Assembly: GCA_021442155.1 (NCBI GenBank)
Contig: JAKCPB010001437.1
Location: 1-64,000, forward strand
DNA from: Cymbidium sinense
Lineage: Eukaryota > Streptophyta > Magnoliopsida > Asparagales > Orchidaceae
Direction of reading: 5' to 3'
Length of the DNA stretch: 64,000 nt
Shown one piece after another: positions 46,648 through 57,271 of the stretch. The stretch's first letter is position 1, and the number at the start of each line of letters is the position of its first letter. The position numbers were made by a program, and so were the translations under genes. The notes below the pieces were generated by a model. The model was not told the DNA's origin. It did no database searches and saw nothing but the letters and a program-made list of their open reading frames with translations.

Positions 46648-46729
46648 GCCCAAGCTATAGAAGGTGTTTGAGAAGAAGCCAGAGATAATTGCATCAGTGG
46701 ACAGAGGAAGCAGCCAACCAGAGTTTAGT

Positions 46730-47091
46730 ATGAGAGACTACAAGCTCAGCAGCCTCCTTTGCCTCTTCGACCACCTCAGCCATCATACCAACCACCGTAG
46801 CCACCATAATGACCATTTCCATAGCCTCAGCATCCTACCCAATAGCGGTATTCATATGCAACGCCAGGCTGCTACTTTCCTCGAACTCTTACCAATAGAT
46901 TGAATAAGCCATATTCATTCAAGAGGGAGGTAGTTAGAAAAATCTTTAAGAATCTCTTAAAGAAACTTATCTTTCAGTTACCAGAGCCTAAGAGGCTAGA
47001 GGAAGTGGGCAAGAGTGATGATTCTAGCTATTTCCCCTACCACTGCATGTTAGGTCATGTTTTAGAGTATTGTATCACTTCTAAGGACTAG
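46730..47091 (+). pseudogene. Gag linker and zinc-knuckle-like motif, remnant
   Basis: A proline-rich linker is visible in one frame (AQQPPLPLRPPQPSYQPP). The open piece 46900-47091 then ends with YFPYHCMLGHVLEYCITSKD. This matches the gag motif YC.YH...GH.TEDC..LK of Tat-type elements, with the first Cys replaced by Phe. The remaining H, H and C ligands are present at about 47041-47073. The downstream continuation (LEQLQVESHSYPKE) is in a different frame. Confidence 0.75.
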
Positions 47092-48195
47092 CTTGAGCAA
47101 CTACAAGTTGAGAGCCATAGTTATCCTAAGGAATATGAAAACAACCATCCATTTCTATTATAGTAATCATTATGATACTTGGGGATACTTGCATCCTCTT
47201 AAGACCAAAGAAGGTTATGATATCCTATCCCAAACCTCTAAGAAGATCATTTCTAAAATCAAGAATCTTTCCTTGAAGGTGCAAGTAGCTCAAACCTCCA
47301 ACACCAAGGAAGGTTTGCTAGTTGTAAAGGACAACCTGGATGGTGACATCAAAGAAGTAGCTCACCATACTTGCTCGAGGTAGTCCAAGATACCCACCGT
47401 CCAGTCTAGTACTCTCCACTCTACTACCACTTCTCGATAGATCCCCCTCTATAGGTAGGATTGTTGTATATACAGATAAGGGCACTAAATCCCTAACTCT
47501 ACTTACTTTACTTGATTTCCATCATGTACCTCCACCCAAAAATAAATTAATGAAGAAAGTTGATTCTACTTATATATTGTCTACTTCTAATGCTCTTGAT
47601 TTTATTTTGAAAGCTCTCTTAGAATAAATAAAAATAATAGCTCTAGTAGTTTCGATCCTTTTCTTTCTAATTCAGAGTTAGACTATCCTTCTCTGAGTCA
47701 ATCAGGTTCACCACTTCAGATTGACTTGGAGTCAACTGACTCTGAGGATCCCATAGGAGAAGTTGTAGGTATGCCTGATGAGAAGGTAGAACTTTTCACA
47801 TGCTCATCATTCAAAGAAGTCATTGAAGTTAACCTAAGTGGTAAAGTTCTACCTCCTGTGGTAGCCCTTTAGATAAGGGTAAGAAAGTCATTGGTTCTAG
47901 TGAGCATATAGCCTCCATAGGATGCTCCACCCATGGATATACTAATGGAGGACCAAGCCAAAGTTGATTACAATGTCCTAGCTCACCTTAGAAAGTTCTC
48001 ATTTAAGTTAAGTATGTACGTGGCCCTTATCTTATCCAAAGAGATGAGAGAATCTCTAATCAAGGCTTTACTTGATCTAGAGATATGCTTAGCTCAGCTG
48101 ACCACTACTAAAGAGGAGGCATGCCACTTGAAGGACATCTTAGAAGTTACATTTAGCGATGAAGACCTACTCCTAGGGATGATCGAGCACAACCG
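47092..48195 (+). pseudogene. Degenerate region between gag and protease
   Basis: Open pieces at 47093-47383 and 47933-48211 are probably remains of the gag-to-protease linker. The second contains a stretch like YNVLAHLRKFSFKLSMYVAL and LDLEICLAQLTTTKEEACHL, which I do not recognise with certainty but whose position just before NR.LY agrees with the pre-protease region of related elements. Between 47384 and 47932 no frame is convincing. Confidence 0.55.
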
Positions 48196-48480
48196 CCTCT
48201 TTACATTATAGTGGATGTTGGTAGATACAAGCTATCCAGAGTTCTAGTTGACCTAGGTGTATCAGTCAACATTATGAGTCTAAGAACCATCACCTACTTG
48301 AGGATTGACATCTCCAAACTCTAAAAAGAAAAGATGATGTTGAGAGGATTCAATGGACCAGAGGAGAGGGCCTTGTGCTATTTATTTTTGGATGTAGGGG
48401 GGTACTTTTTGAGGTGATCAGGTATAACATTGAGGCATAATGTACTATCTTGAAAGATATAGGAATCACCCTATAATGGA
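48196..48480 (+). pseudogene. Gypsy aspartic protease, remnant
   Basis: The frame from 48196 reads PLYIIVDVGRYKLSRVLVDL, GVSVNIMSLRTITYLRIDIS, then a stop, KEKMMLRGFNGPEERALCYL. The catalytic triplet region is D-L-G at 48250-48258 where families have DTG, DSG or, in some plant lineages, DGG/DPG followed by S/A-VN. A one-base loss at the NR.LY joint (about 48195) separates it from the preceding open piece, and the domain is lost after about 48480 (no LGRPW block). Confidence 0.75.
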
Positions 48481-48994
48481 CCTAATAACATAATAAGGAC
48501 TCCTAAGGCATGATGGGTCTATGAATGTACCAGAGATTTTTCCTCTACTTTACATGGATGAATAAAGCACGATTTATATTAAACTAGGTTCTTAAGTTTC
48601 CTATGGAAGCTCCATAGTTACATCTTAGAAATGAAATTTCCTAAGAGTACTCGATTAAAGTAGACAATTAGCTTCTCCAAAGATTTCATGGTTAGATTAT
48701 CAAAGGATTTGTATTTGGAAAATCAATTTGGAAAGTTCAAGGAGAAGACTTATTTTGGAATCCAAATAAAATAGTAGGAAATGCTCATGATACTTGTAAG
48801 CCTAGTGAGCATTCCACCATCCTATGGTTAGGCTTTGTAATTTTGAAGTTGAGGAGATATATATGTTTTGAGTTGAAATTTAATTAGATTACTAGGCTTA
48901 CAACCAACCAACACAAATTTATGGGGAATGCCTAAGAGGTGAGGATTTATGCTCAGAGTCCAAAGGAAATCCTCGATCCCAAATCTAGGGAGCT
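48481..48994 (+). other. 3' part of the gypsy fragment, no recognisable domain
   Basis: AT-rich sequence with short open pieces (for example SFSKDFMVRLSKDLYLENQF near 48670-48730) that I cannot assign. It joins the array at GGAGC|TTAGGATTTAGG (48990-49005). Confidence 0.4.
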
Positions 48995-49356
48995 TAGGAT
49001 TTAGGATTTAGGGTTTAGGTTAGTTTTATTTTTAGGTTTTTTATTATTTTATTTTATTTTATTTTTATCAATTATGTAAATTGGTAGGTTTAGGTTTATT
49101 TAGTTTATTTTTAATTTATTATAGTTTATTTTATTATTTATTTATATTTAGGTTTATTTTTAGTTTTATTATGTTTAGTTATTTATTTTAAGTTTATCTA
49201 TTTTAGTTTATTTTTTTTATTTTTTTTTAGGTTTAGGTTTAGGTTTATTTTTAGTTTAATTTTAATTTTATTTTATTTTTAATTTTAGGTTTAGCTTTAG
49301 GTTCTTATTTTATTTTTTAGGTTTAGGTTTATTTTTAGGTTTATGTTTAATTTTTT
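48995..49356 (+). repeat. Satellite between the gypsy fragment and copy 15
   Basis: A very short TTTAGGG remnant, then a junction at about 49060-49085 (TCAATTATGTAAATTGG) and a short AT-rich block of about 270 bp. This block runs straight into the T-run of copy 15 with no TTTAGGG zone between. That joint type characterises copies 15-18. Confidence 0.78.
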
Positions 49357-49840
49357 AAATTGAAAACAAAATCAGATTTAATAGTTCTTCTTTTCGATTT
49401 CATCAACCAAGTAACACACCAAGTTTTCTAAGGCACAAGCGATGACATAAATAAAAAATGAACACGCATAGAGCAAATCAAAAGCACTAGATAATTAGAA
49501 TCATCTCTACTATAAAGACAAAGTTCCATAAGCAACAGATCAGATCAATCATTCTTGAGTTTTTGCTATTCCCATCAGAACCACCACGGCCTCTCGAGTG
49601 GAGGGATCCACCATCATATCCCCAATCTCTCCCGCCACCACCACCACGGCTGTAACCTCTGTCACTCCTCCTACCTTCGGAACCACCATTGCTCTGACCA
49701 CTACTTCTATATCCTCCAACACCTCTATATCCCTCACAACCATTATGATAACTGTGGCATCTGCCTTCGCCTCCACCGCCAGATCTAGAATGAGCCTGGT
49801 TGATGATGATGTTCATGTCGTCAATGTTCTACCCATTCTT
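49357..49840 (-). pseudogene. GR-RBP retrocopy fragment, copy 15 (longest open frame, stop lost)
   Basis: On minus the native frame reads NG, a stop in place of Gln, then NIDDMNIIINQAHSRSGGGG and onward with no further break through the glycine-rich domain (GRDWGYDGGSLHSRGRGG) into GNSKNS. The native TGA has become TCA, so the frame runs on through what was 3'UTR (MIDLICCLWNF) for a 109-codon open frame. The Trp codon is changed as well. The AT-block joint on the A-tail side and the TCA change place it with copies 16-18. Confidence 0.84.
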
Positions 49841-51816
49841 AGCATTTAGATTTAGGTTTAAAGGTTTAGGACTAGTGTTAGGGTTCAGGGTTTAGGGTTA
49901 GGGTTAGGGTTTAGGGTTTAGGGTTAGGGTTAGGGTTAAGGTTAGGGTTTAGGGTTTATGACTTAGAGTTTAGGGTTTACGATTTAGAGTTTAGGGTTAT
50001 TTTAGGGTTTAGGGTTTAGGATTTAGAGTTTTTTAGAGTTTAGAGTTTAGGGTTTAGAGTTTAGGGTAGTATGGGGTTGTAGGTGGGGTAGGTTAGTTTT
50101 AGGGTTACTATAGGATTATTTAGGTGGTTATTTTTTATTTCTTATAGTTTATTTTATTTTTAGGTTTATTTAGTTTTGTTTATTTATTTTAGGTTGCTTT
50201 ATTTTAGTTTATTTTCTTTAGATTTAATTATAGTGTTTATTTTATTTTATTTTGTGCAAAGATTTAATTTTTTTATTTTGTGTTTAGGCTTAGGTTTTAT
50301 TTTATTTTAGGTTTAGGTTTATTTTAGGTTTTATTTTTAGTTTAGGATTAGATTTACTTTATTTTATTTTATATTATTTAGTTTAGGTTTATGTTTAGGT
50401 TTAGTTTATTTTAGGTTTAGGTTTAGGTTTTATTTATTTTAGCTTTTTTCTAGGTTTATATTTTAAGTTTAGGTTTTTATTTAGTTTTTTATTTTAGGTT
50501 TTGTTTTTATTTTACCGAGATTTTTTATTTTTTAAGTTTAGTTTAGGTTTATATTTATTTTATTTTAGTTTGGTTGTTATTAATTATTTTATTTTCTTTT
50601 TAGGTTTAAGTTTAGGTTTAGATTTTAGTCTATGTTTTGTTTTATTTTATTTTGGTTTAGGTTTTGTTATTTATTTTATTTGAAGATTTTAATTAGTTTA
50701 GGTTTGGTTTTAAGGTTTTTAGGGTTTAGGGTTTAGGTTTTAGGGTTTTTTTTATTTCTTATAGGTTATTTTATTTTTATTTTTTTTAGATTTATTTTCA
50801 TGTTTATTTAGTTTAGTTAATTTATTTTAGGTTGATTTATTTTAGTTTATTTTATAATTTTAGGTTCATTTTTTAGTATAGTTTTATTTTTATTTTATTT
50901 TTTTAGGTAAAGGTTTTATTTTTTTTATTTTATAATTAGGTTTAAGTTTTATTTTATTTTGGGTTTAGGTTTAGGTTTATTTTAAGTTTTATTTTTAGTT
51001 TAGGTTTAAGTTTTATTTATTTTAGATTTTTTTAAAGTTTAATTTTAGGTTGTGTTTTATTTAATTTTTTATTTTAGGTTTAGTTTTATTTTATTAAGTT
51101 TTTAGTTTTAGTTTAGTTTATGTCTTTATTTATTTTGTTTTAGTTTAGTTTATTAATTATTTTATTTTCTTTTAGGTTTTTTAGGTTTAGGTTTAGTTAT
51201 GTTTTGTTTTATTTTATCTTTAGTCAGGTTATTTATTTTATTTTAGATTTTATTTAGTTTAAGTTTTGGTTAGGGTTTAGGATTTAGGGTTTGGGGTGGC
51301 CCAGGGTTTGGGTCAGGGTTGTTTAGGCTTTAGGGTTTAGTGCTAGGGTTTAGGTTGGGTTTAGGGCATGGTATTTGGTTTGAGTTGAATAGGGTTGGGG
51401 GTTTAGTTTTTTAGGGTTTAGTGTAGGTTTATTTATTTATTTTTATTTCTATTTTCTTAATTTTTTATAAATTAACTAAATTAGAAGGTTTGGGATTATT
51501 TAGTTTATTTTTTATTTATTTCAGTTTATTTTTTTTTTTATTTAGGTTTATTTTTTTTTTATTTAGTTTGGTTCATTTATTTTAGTTTTATTTATTTTAG
51601 TTTAGGTTGTTTATTTTAGTTTATTTTTTTAGGTTTAGGTTTAGGTTTAGGTTTAGGTTTATTTTTTTGTTTAGTTTTATTTTTATTTTATTTTTAAAGT
51701 TTAGGTTTTATTTTTTATTTCTAGGTTTTGGTTTATTTTTCTAGTTTTTTTTTTTTAGGTTTAGGTTTAAAGTTTTTATATTAGGTTTGTTTTTAAGTTT
51801 AAGTTCAGTTTCTTTT
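49841..51816 (+). repeat. Satellite interval between copies 15 and 16
   Basis: A TTTAGGG zone (49840-50130) has an unusual cluster of 6-bp TTAGGG words at about 49888-49950. AT-rich blocks lie at 50130-50700 and 50755-51260, the first without a classical junction. A mixed zone at 51262-51430 has CAGGG words. A junction at about 51468 (ATAAATTAACTAAATTAG) is followed by a 330-bp AT block ending at the T-run of copy 16. Confidence 0.8.
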
Positions 51817-52281
51817 AATAGTGAACATATTTAGATTTAACATTTCTTCTTTTTGATTTCATAAACCAAGTAACACACCAAGTTTTCTAAGACACATGCG
51901 ATGACATAGATAAAAAATGAGCACGCATAGAGCAAATAAAAAACCCTAGATAACTAGAACCATCTCTACAATACAGGCATTGTTGCATAAGTAGAATTTT
52001 GGATCAACCGTTCCTGAGTTTCTCCAGTCCCCATTAGAACCACGTCGGCCTCTTGAGTAGAAGGATCTGCAATCATATCCCCAATCTCTCCCTCCAACAT
52101 AACCATGACTATAACCTGCGTCGCTCCTCCCGCTACGATAACCACCACTTCCATATCCAACAGCCCCTCCAGATCCCCCATCACTGTGGTAACCACCGCC
52201 TCCTCCTTCATCTCCACCCCCAAATCTGGACTAAGCCAAGTTGATGGTGATGTTCTTGCTATCAGGGTTTTGCCCACTCTT
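51817..52281 (-). pseudogene. GR-RBP retrocopy fragment, copy 16
   Basis: On minus SGQNPDSKNITINLA, a stop (CAG to TAG), then SRFGGGDEGGGGYHSDGG and a continuous glycine-rich frame to GRRGSNGDWRNSG. About 15 bp of the QSSGG region (GCTCTGACCACCACC on +) is missing, in frame. The native TGA is TCA. One stop and one in-frame deletion in about 95 codons make this the second best preserved copy. Confidence 0.83.
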
Positions 52282-53780
52282 GGGGTTTAGGTTTAGGTGT
52301 TTTAGTTGTTAGGGTTTAGGGTTAGTTTAGAGTTTAGCGACTAAAGGTTTAGGTTTTAAGGTTTAGGGTTAAGGTTTAGGATTAAGATTTTTTATTTAGG
52401 GTTTAAAGTTAGTTTAGGGTTTAGGGTTTTGTGGTGTGGCCCAGGGTTTAGGGCCAGGGGTGTGGTCAGTGGAGGGTTTAAGTTTGGGGTTTAGGTTGGG
52501 TGAGTCAGGGTTATGTTTAGGTGTAAGTAGAGAGAGATCAGGGTGGTAGGGCATAGGGTTTAGGGTTTAGGGTTTAGGATTAGTTTAAGGGTTTAGGGTT
52601 TAGGGTTTTATTTTTTCTTTTTAATAGTTTATTTTATTTTTATTTTTATTAAGTTTTATTTTTTTTATGTTTATTTAGTTTAGTTTAATTATGCTAGGTT
52701 GCTTTATTTTAGTTTATTTTTTTAATTTTAAGTTTATGTTTAGGCTTATTTTAGAATAGTTTTATTTTAGTTTATTTTAGGTAAGGGTTTTATTTTATTT
52801 TATCTTAGGTTTATGCCAGGTTTTTATTTTATTTTATTTTTTTGGGTTTAGGATTTAGGTTTATTTTTAGGTTTTATTTTATTATTTTGGTTTAGCTTTA
52901 CTTTTAGTTTATTTTATATTATTTAGTTTAGGTTTAGGTTTAGGTTTAGTTTATTTTAAGCTTAGGATTAGGTTTTATTTATTTTAGGTTTTTTTAGGTT
53001 AATTTTATAACTTTAAGTTTTTATTTAGTTTTTTTTTTTTTGGTTTAGTTTTTATTTTATTTAGGTTTTTTATTTTTTAGTTTAGTTTTGGTTTTTATTT
53101 ATTTTATTTTAATTTAGTTATCATTAATTTTTTTTAGGTTCAGGTTTAGATTTTAGTTTATGTTGTTATTTTATTTTATTTTGGTTTAGTTTTTTTCATT
53201 TATTTTATTTTTTGGTTTTATTTAGTTTAGGTTTAGGTTCTTAGGTTTTTAGGATTTAGGGCTTAGGGTTCCTGGTTTGGGTTTAGGGTTTAGGGTTGTA
53301 GGTTTTAGGGTTTAAATTTTAGGGTTTAGTTTTTATGGTTTAGGGTTAGTTTGAGAGTTTAGTGTTTTAGGGTTTATCATTTAGGGATTAGGGTTTATGG
53401 TTAGTTTAGGGTTTAGGGTTAGGGTTTTTTTATTTTTTATTTTTTAAAAAATTAACTAAACTAGAAGGTTTATGATTATTTAGTTTATTTTATATTTATT
53501 TTAGTTTATTTTATTTTTTTATTTAGGTTTATTTTTATTTTTATTTTTATTTAGTTTAGTTTATTTATTTTTGTTTAGGTTTTTTTATTTTAGTTTATTT
53601 TTTAGTTTTAGGTTTAGGTTTAGGTTTATTTTTTATTTAGTTTTAATTTATTTTATTTTTTAGGTTTAGGTTTTATTTTTTATTTTTTGGTTTAGGTTTG
53701 GGTTCTTATTTTATTTTTTTAAGTTTAGGTTTTAGGCTTTTATTTTAAGTGTATTTTTAGGTTTAAGTTTAGTTTTTTTT
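52282..53780 (+). repeat. Satellite interval between copies 16 and 17
   Basis: A TTTAGGG zone (52275-52610) has a patch of GGCCCAGGG and GGTCAGTGGAGGG words near 52437-52480. AT-rich blocks lie at 52615-53240 and 53470-53772, and a TTTAGGG zone at 53245-53430. A junction at about 53440 (AAAAAATTAACTAAACTAG) is shared in sequence with the one at 56925. Confidence 0.8.
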
Positions 53781-54234
53781 AATAGAGAACAAATTCAGAT
53801 TCCACATTTTTTATTTTCAATTTCATCAACCAAGTAACACACCAAGTTTTCTAAGACACAAGCAAAGCTAGATTAAAAGTGAGCACACATAGAGCAAATC
53901 AAATACCCTAGATAACTAGAACCATCTCTCCTATAAGGACATAGTTCCATAAGCAGTAGCTCTGATCGATCGTTCCTGAGTTTCTCCAGTTCCCATCAGA
54001 ACCACCCCGGCCTCTCGAGTAGTGGGATTCACCATCATATCCCCAATCTCTCCCTCCACCACAACCACCCAGTAACCTCCATCACACTGCCCCGCCCATG
54101 ACCACCACGCCTCGACCACCACCTCCAAATCCACCACACTGTGATAACCTCCACCTCCACCTTCACCTCCACCATAATATCTAGACCGAGCCTAGTTGAT
54201 GGTGATGTTCTTCCGTCAAGGTTTCACCATTCAT
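53781..54234 (-). pseudogene. GR-RBP retrocopy fragment, copy 17
   Basis: Sister of copy 18: both have GCAAAGCTAGAT in the 3'UTR, the CACCAT...ATATCTAGAC end and the TGA-to-TCA change. In copy 17 several small deletions hit the glycine region (CACACTGCCCCGCCC and CCACACTGTGATAACC on +), and the RRM edge is worn (TTTCACCATTCATG). The Gln codon before Ala is TAG, as in copy 18. No usable frame. Confidence 0.82.
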
Positions 54235-57200
54235 GTGGGTTTAGGTTTATGTTTAGGTTTATTTTTTTAGGGTTTAGGTTTATCTTTTATTTATTTAGTT
54301 ACTTTAGGTTTAGCTTTGTGGGTTTAGGGTATGGGGTTAAGGTTTAAAGTTTAGGGTTTAGGGTTTAGGGTTTAAGGTTTTAGGGTTTATGCTTTTACGG
54401 TTTAGGGTTTACGGTGTAGTGTTTTTTATGGTTTAGGATTTAGGGTTTAGGGTTTAGGGTTAGCTTAGGGTTTAAGGTTTTTTTTTTGAATTAAGTAAAC
54501 TGGTAGGTTTAGGTTAACTTAGTTTATTTAGTTTATTTTTTTATTTATTTTAGTTTTTTTAATTTTTTATTTTTATTTATGATTATTTTTTTATTTAGTT
54601 TAGTTTATTTATTTTAGGTTTAGGTTTATTTTTAGTGGGTTATTTTATTTTATTTTTTTGGTTTATGTTTTATTTTTTTTATTTTAAGGTTTAAATTTAG
54701 GTTTTTATTTTATTTTATTAGGTTTTTATTTTAGGTTTATTTTTATGTTTTATTTCATAGTTTAGGTTTAGGTTTATTTTTATTTTATTTTATTTAGTTT
54801 AATTTTAGGTTTAGGTTTAGTTTACTTTAGGTTTAGGTCTTATTTATTTTTATTTAGTATATTTTACTTTAGGTTTAGTTCAGTTTATTTTTATTTTAGG
54901 TTTAGGCTTTTTTTTAGTTTAGGGTTTATGTTTTAATTTTATGTTTATTTTTTAGGTTTATGATTTTATTTAGTTTTTATTTTATTTTATTTTAGGTTTA
55001 TTTTATTTTTATTTTACATTTAGTTCTTATTTTATATAGGTTTTCTATTCTTAAGTTTATTTTACTTTTTCATTTAATTTTAGTTATTATACATTTTATT
55101 TTATTTTTATTAGTTTATTTTATTTTATTCTTAGGTTTAGGTTTAAGTCACGCCCAGGCTTTTATTTTATTTTATTATTTTATCTTAGGTTTAATTTCGT
55201 GCCCATTTAGTTTAGGTTTCAATAGTTTAGTGGGGTTTAGGGTAAGTTTTAGGGCCTGGGTCAGTCCCAAGGTTTAGGTGTGGTCTGGGTCAGGGGCCTG
55301 TGGCCCAGGGCCCAGGTCAGTTTTAGCCTTTAGGGTCTTGGGCCATGTTAGTCAGGGCCTGGCCCATGTTTTATGGTCAGTTAGGTTTAGGTTTGTGGCT
55401 CAGGGTTTCAGGATCAAGGCTCATGGCTTTAGTTGGCAGCTCAGTGTGGTCAGGATTTAGGGTCAGATTTAGGATTTAGTGGAGGTGTGGCTAGTGTATT
55501 TAGGGTTTAGGGCCTGGGCCTCAGGGAGGGCCCGGGTTTAGGGCCCAGGGTTTGGTGGTTATCGTTTAGTGGCTCACTTTAGGGCCCAGGGTTGAGGGCT
55601 CAGGTTAGTTGTGGAGGTTAGGTGTGATTATTTTATTATTTTTTTAAAATCAAAAAAAAAAGGTTTATGTTTATTTAGTTTATTTTATTTTATTTAGTTT
55701 ATTTAATTTTTTATTTTGATTTAGCTTTATTTTAATTTTTATTTTATATATTTTAGGTTTATTTATTTTGAGTTTTGGTATTTTATATTACTTTATTTTG
55801 TATGTTTAGGTTTAGATTTATTTTTATTTTTTAGTTTACTTTTATTTTTATTTTATTTTTTGGGTTTAGGTTTTATTTTTTATTTTTGGTTTAGGTTTAT
55901 GATTTTATTTTACTTTTTTAGGTTTAGCCAGTTTTAGGTTTTTATTTTAGATTTACTTTTAGGTTTTATTTTAGTTTAGGTTTAGGTTTACATTTAGATT
56001 ATTTTATTTATTTAGGTTTAGTTAGGGTCAGGTTGTCCGGAGTAGGTTTAGGCCTTTAGGTTTGGAAGGTTTAGGATTTAGAGTTTAGGGTCCATGGGGT
56101 TGTAATTAGGGTTTAGAGATCAGGGTGGGTTAGCCATGTTGGAGGTTTTTGGATTAGTGGGTTAGGGTTTAGGGTCTTATTTATTTATTGCTTTATTTAT
56201 GTTTATTTAGTATTATGTCAGGCTTTATTTTCGTTTATTTTATAATTTTAAGTTTATGTTTAGGCTTATTTTTTAGTATAGGTTTATTTTTAGTTTATTT
56301 TAAAAGGGTTTATTTTTTTTTGTTTTAGGTTTATGTTTAGGTTTTATTTTATTTTATTTTTTTTGGTTTAGATTTAGGTTCATTTTTTTAGGTTTTATTT
56401 TTTGTTTTGGTTTAGCTTTACTTTAGTTTATTTTATATTATTTAGTTGAGGTTTAGGTTTAGGTATAGTTTATTTTAAGCTTAGGATTAGGTTTATTTAT
56501 TTTAGGTTTTTAGGTTAATTTTATAGCTTTAGGTTTTTATTTAGTTTTTGTATTTTTGGTTTAGTTTTTATTTTATTTATGTTTTTTATTTTTTAATTTA
56601 GTTTAGGTTTTTATTTATTTTATTTTAATTTAGTTTTCATTAATTTTTTTAGGGTTTAGGTTTAGGTTTAGATTTTAGTTTATGTTAATATTTTATTTTA
56701 TTTTGGTTTAGTTTTATTTATTTATTTTATTTTTTGGTTTTATTTAATTTAGGTTTAGGTTCAGGTGGTTTTGTGGTGTCTCAGGGTGGGTCTTAGGATT
56801 TAGGGTTATAGGTTTTAGGGTTTATGTTTTAGGGTTTAGATTTTATGGTTTAGGGTTAGTTTTAGAGTTTAGTGTTTTAGGGTTTATCATTTAGGGTTTA
56901 GGGTTAGGGTTTTTTTATTTTTTATTTTTTTTAAATTAACTAAACTAGAAAGTTTATGATTATTTAGTATATTTTGTATTTATTTCAGTTTATTTTATTT
57001 TTTATTTTTATTTAGGTTTATTTTTATTTTTATTTTTATTTAGTTTAGTTTATTTATTTTTGTTTAGGTTTTTTATTTTAGTTTATTTTTTAGTTTTAGG
57101 TTTAGGTTTAGGTTTATTTTTTTATTTAGTTTTAATTTTATTTTATTTTTTAAGTTTATGTTTTATTTTTTATTTTTTGGTTTAGGTTTTGCTTCTTATT

Positions 57201-57271
57201 TTATTTTTTTAGGTTTAGTTTTTAGGATTTTATTTTAGGTGTATTTTTAGGTTAAAGTTTAGTTTTTTTTT
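54235..57271 (+). repeat. Satellite interval between copies 17 and 18
   Basis: A TTTAGGG zone (54237-54480) leads to a junction at 54481 (GAATTAAGTAAACTGG), an AT-rich block to 55220, a GC-rich island, and a junction at 55636 (AAAATCAAAAAAAAAAGG). An AT block of about 370 bp runs to 56020. A mixed zone at 56020-56170, an AT block to 56760, a TTTAGGG zone to 56915, a junction at 56925 and a 330-bp AT block follow. Confidence 0.8.
55230..55625 (+). repeat. GC-rich island in higher-order unit C
   Basis: GGGCCTGTGGCCCAGGGCCC, GGTCAGGGCCTGGCCC and GAGGGCCCGGG words mixed with TTTAGGG. The matching place in unit D (58715-59105) is much less GC-rich (GGGTTTAGGGTTTTGG-type) and turns to CAGTGG/GCCCAGGG only near 58978-59000, so this feature differs strongly between two otherwise close copies. 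Confidence 0.75.

Larger units (their letters stand above)
46169..48994 (+). mobile_element. Fragment of a second Ty3/gypsy element (gag and protease)
   Basis: About 2.8 kb of single-copy-looking DNA embedded in the satellite. In order it carries a gag capsid region, a proline/histidine-rich linker, a gag zinc-knuckle-like motif, a poorly recognisable stretch, and an aspartic protease. RT and integrase are absent and no LTR was found, so it is a piece, not a full element. The bordering octamer TAGGATTT occurs at 46161-46168 and 48995-49002, but this word is a common variant of the array, so it is weak evidence for a target duplication. It complements, without clear overlap, the gag-less element at 2560-9340. 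Confidence 0.82.
52610..56165 (+). repeat. Higher-order unit C of a ~3.5-kb duplication
   Basis: Contains an AT block, a TTTAGGG zone, a short AT block, copy 17, TTTAGGG, an AT block, a GC-rich island and an AT block. Unit D (56166-59700) has the same order, and four landmarks give nearly equal offsets: junctions 53440/56925 (3485), copies 17/18 (3491), junctions 54481/57968 (3487) and 55636/59112 (3476). Confidence 0.85.

Noticed and set aside
46161..49002. TAGGATTT as a target-site duplication of the second gypsy fragment
   Set aside because: LTR elements normally make 4-6 bp duplications, no LTRs are present, and TAGGATTT is a frequent variant of the array; chance or microhomology is enough.
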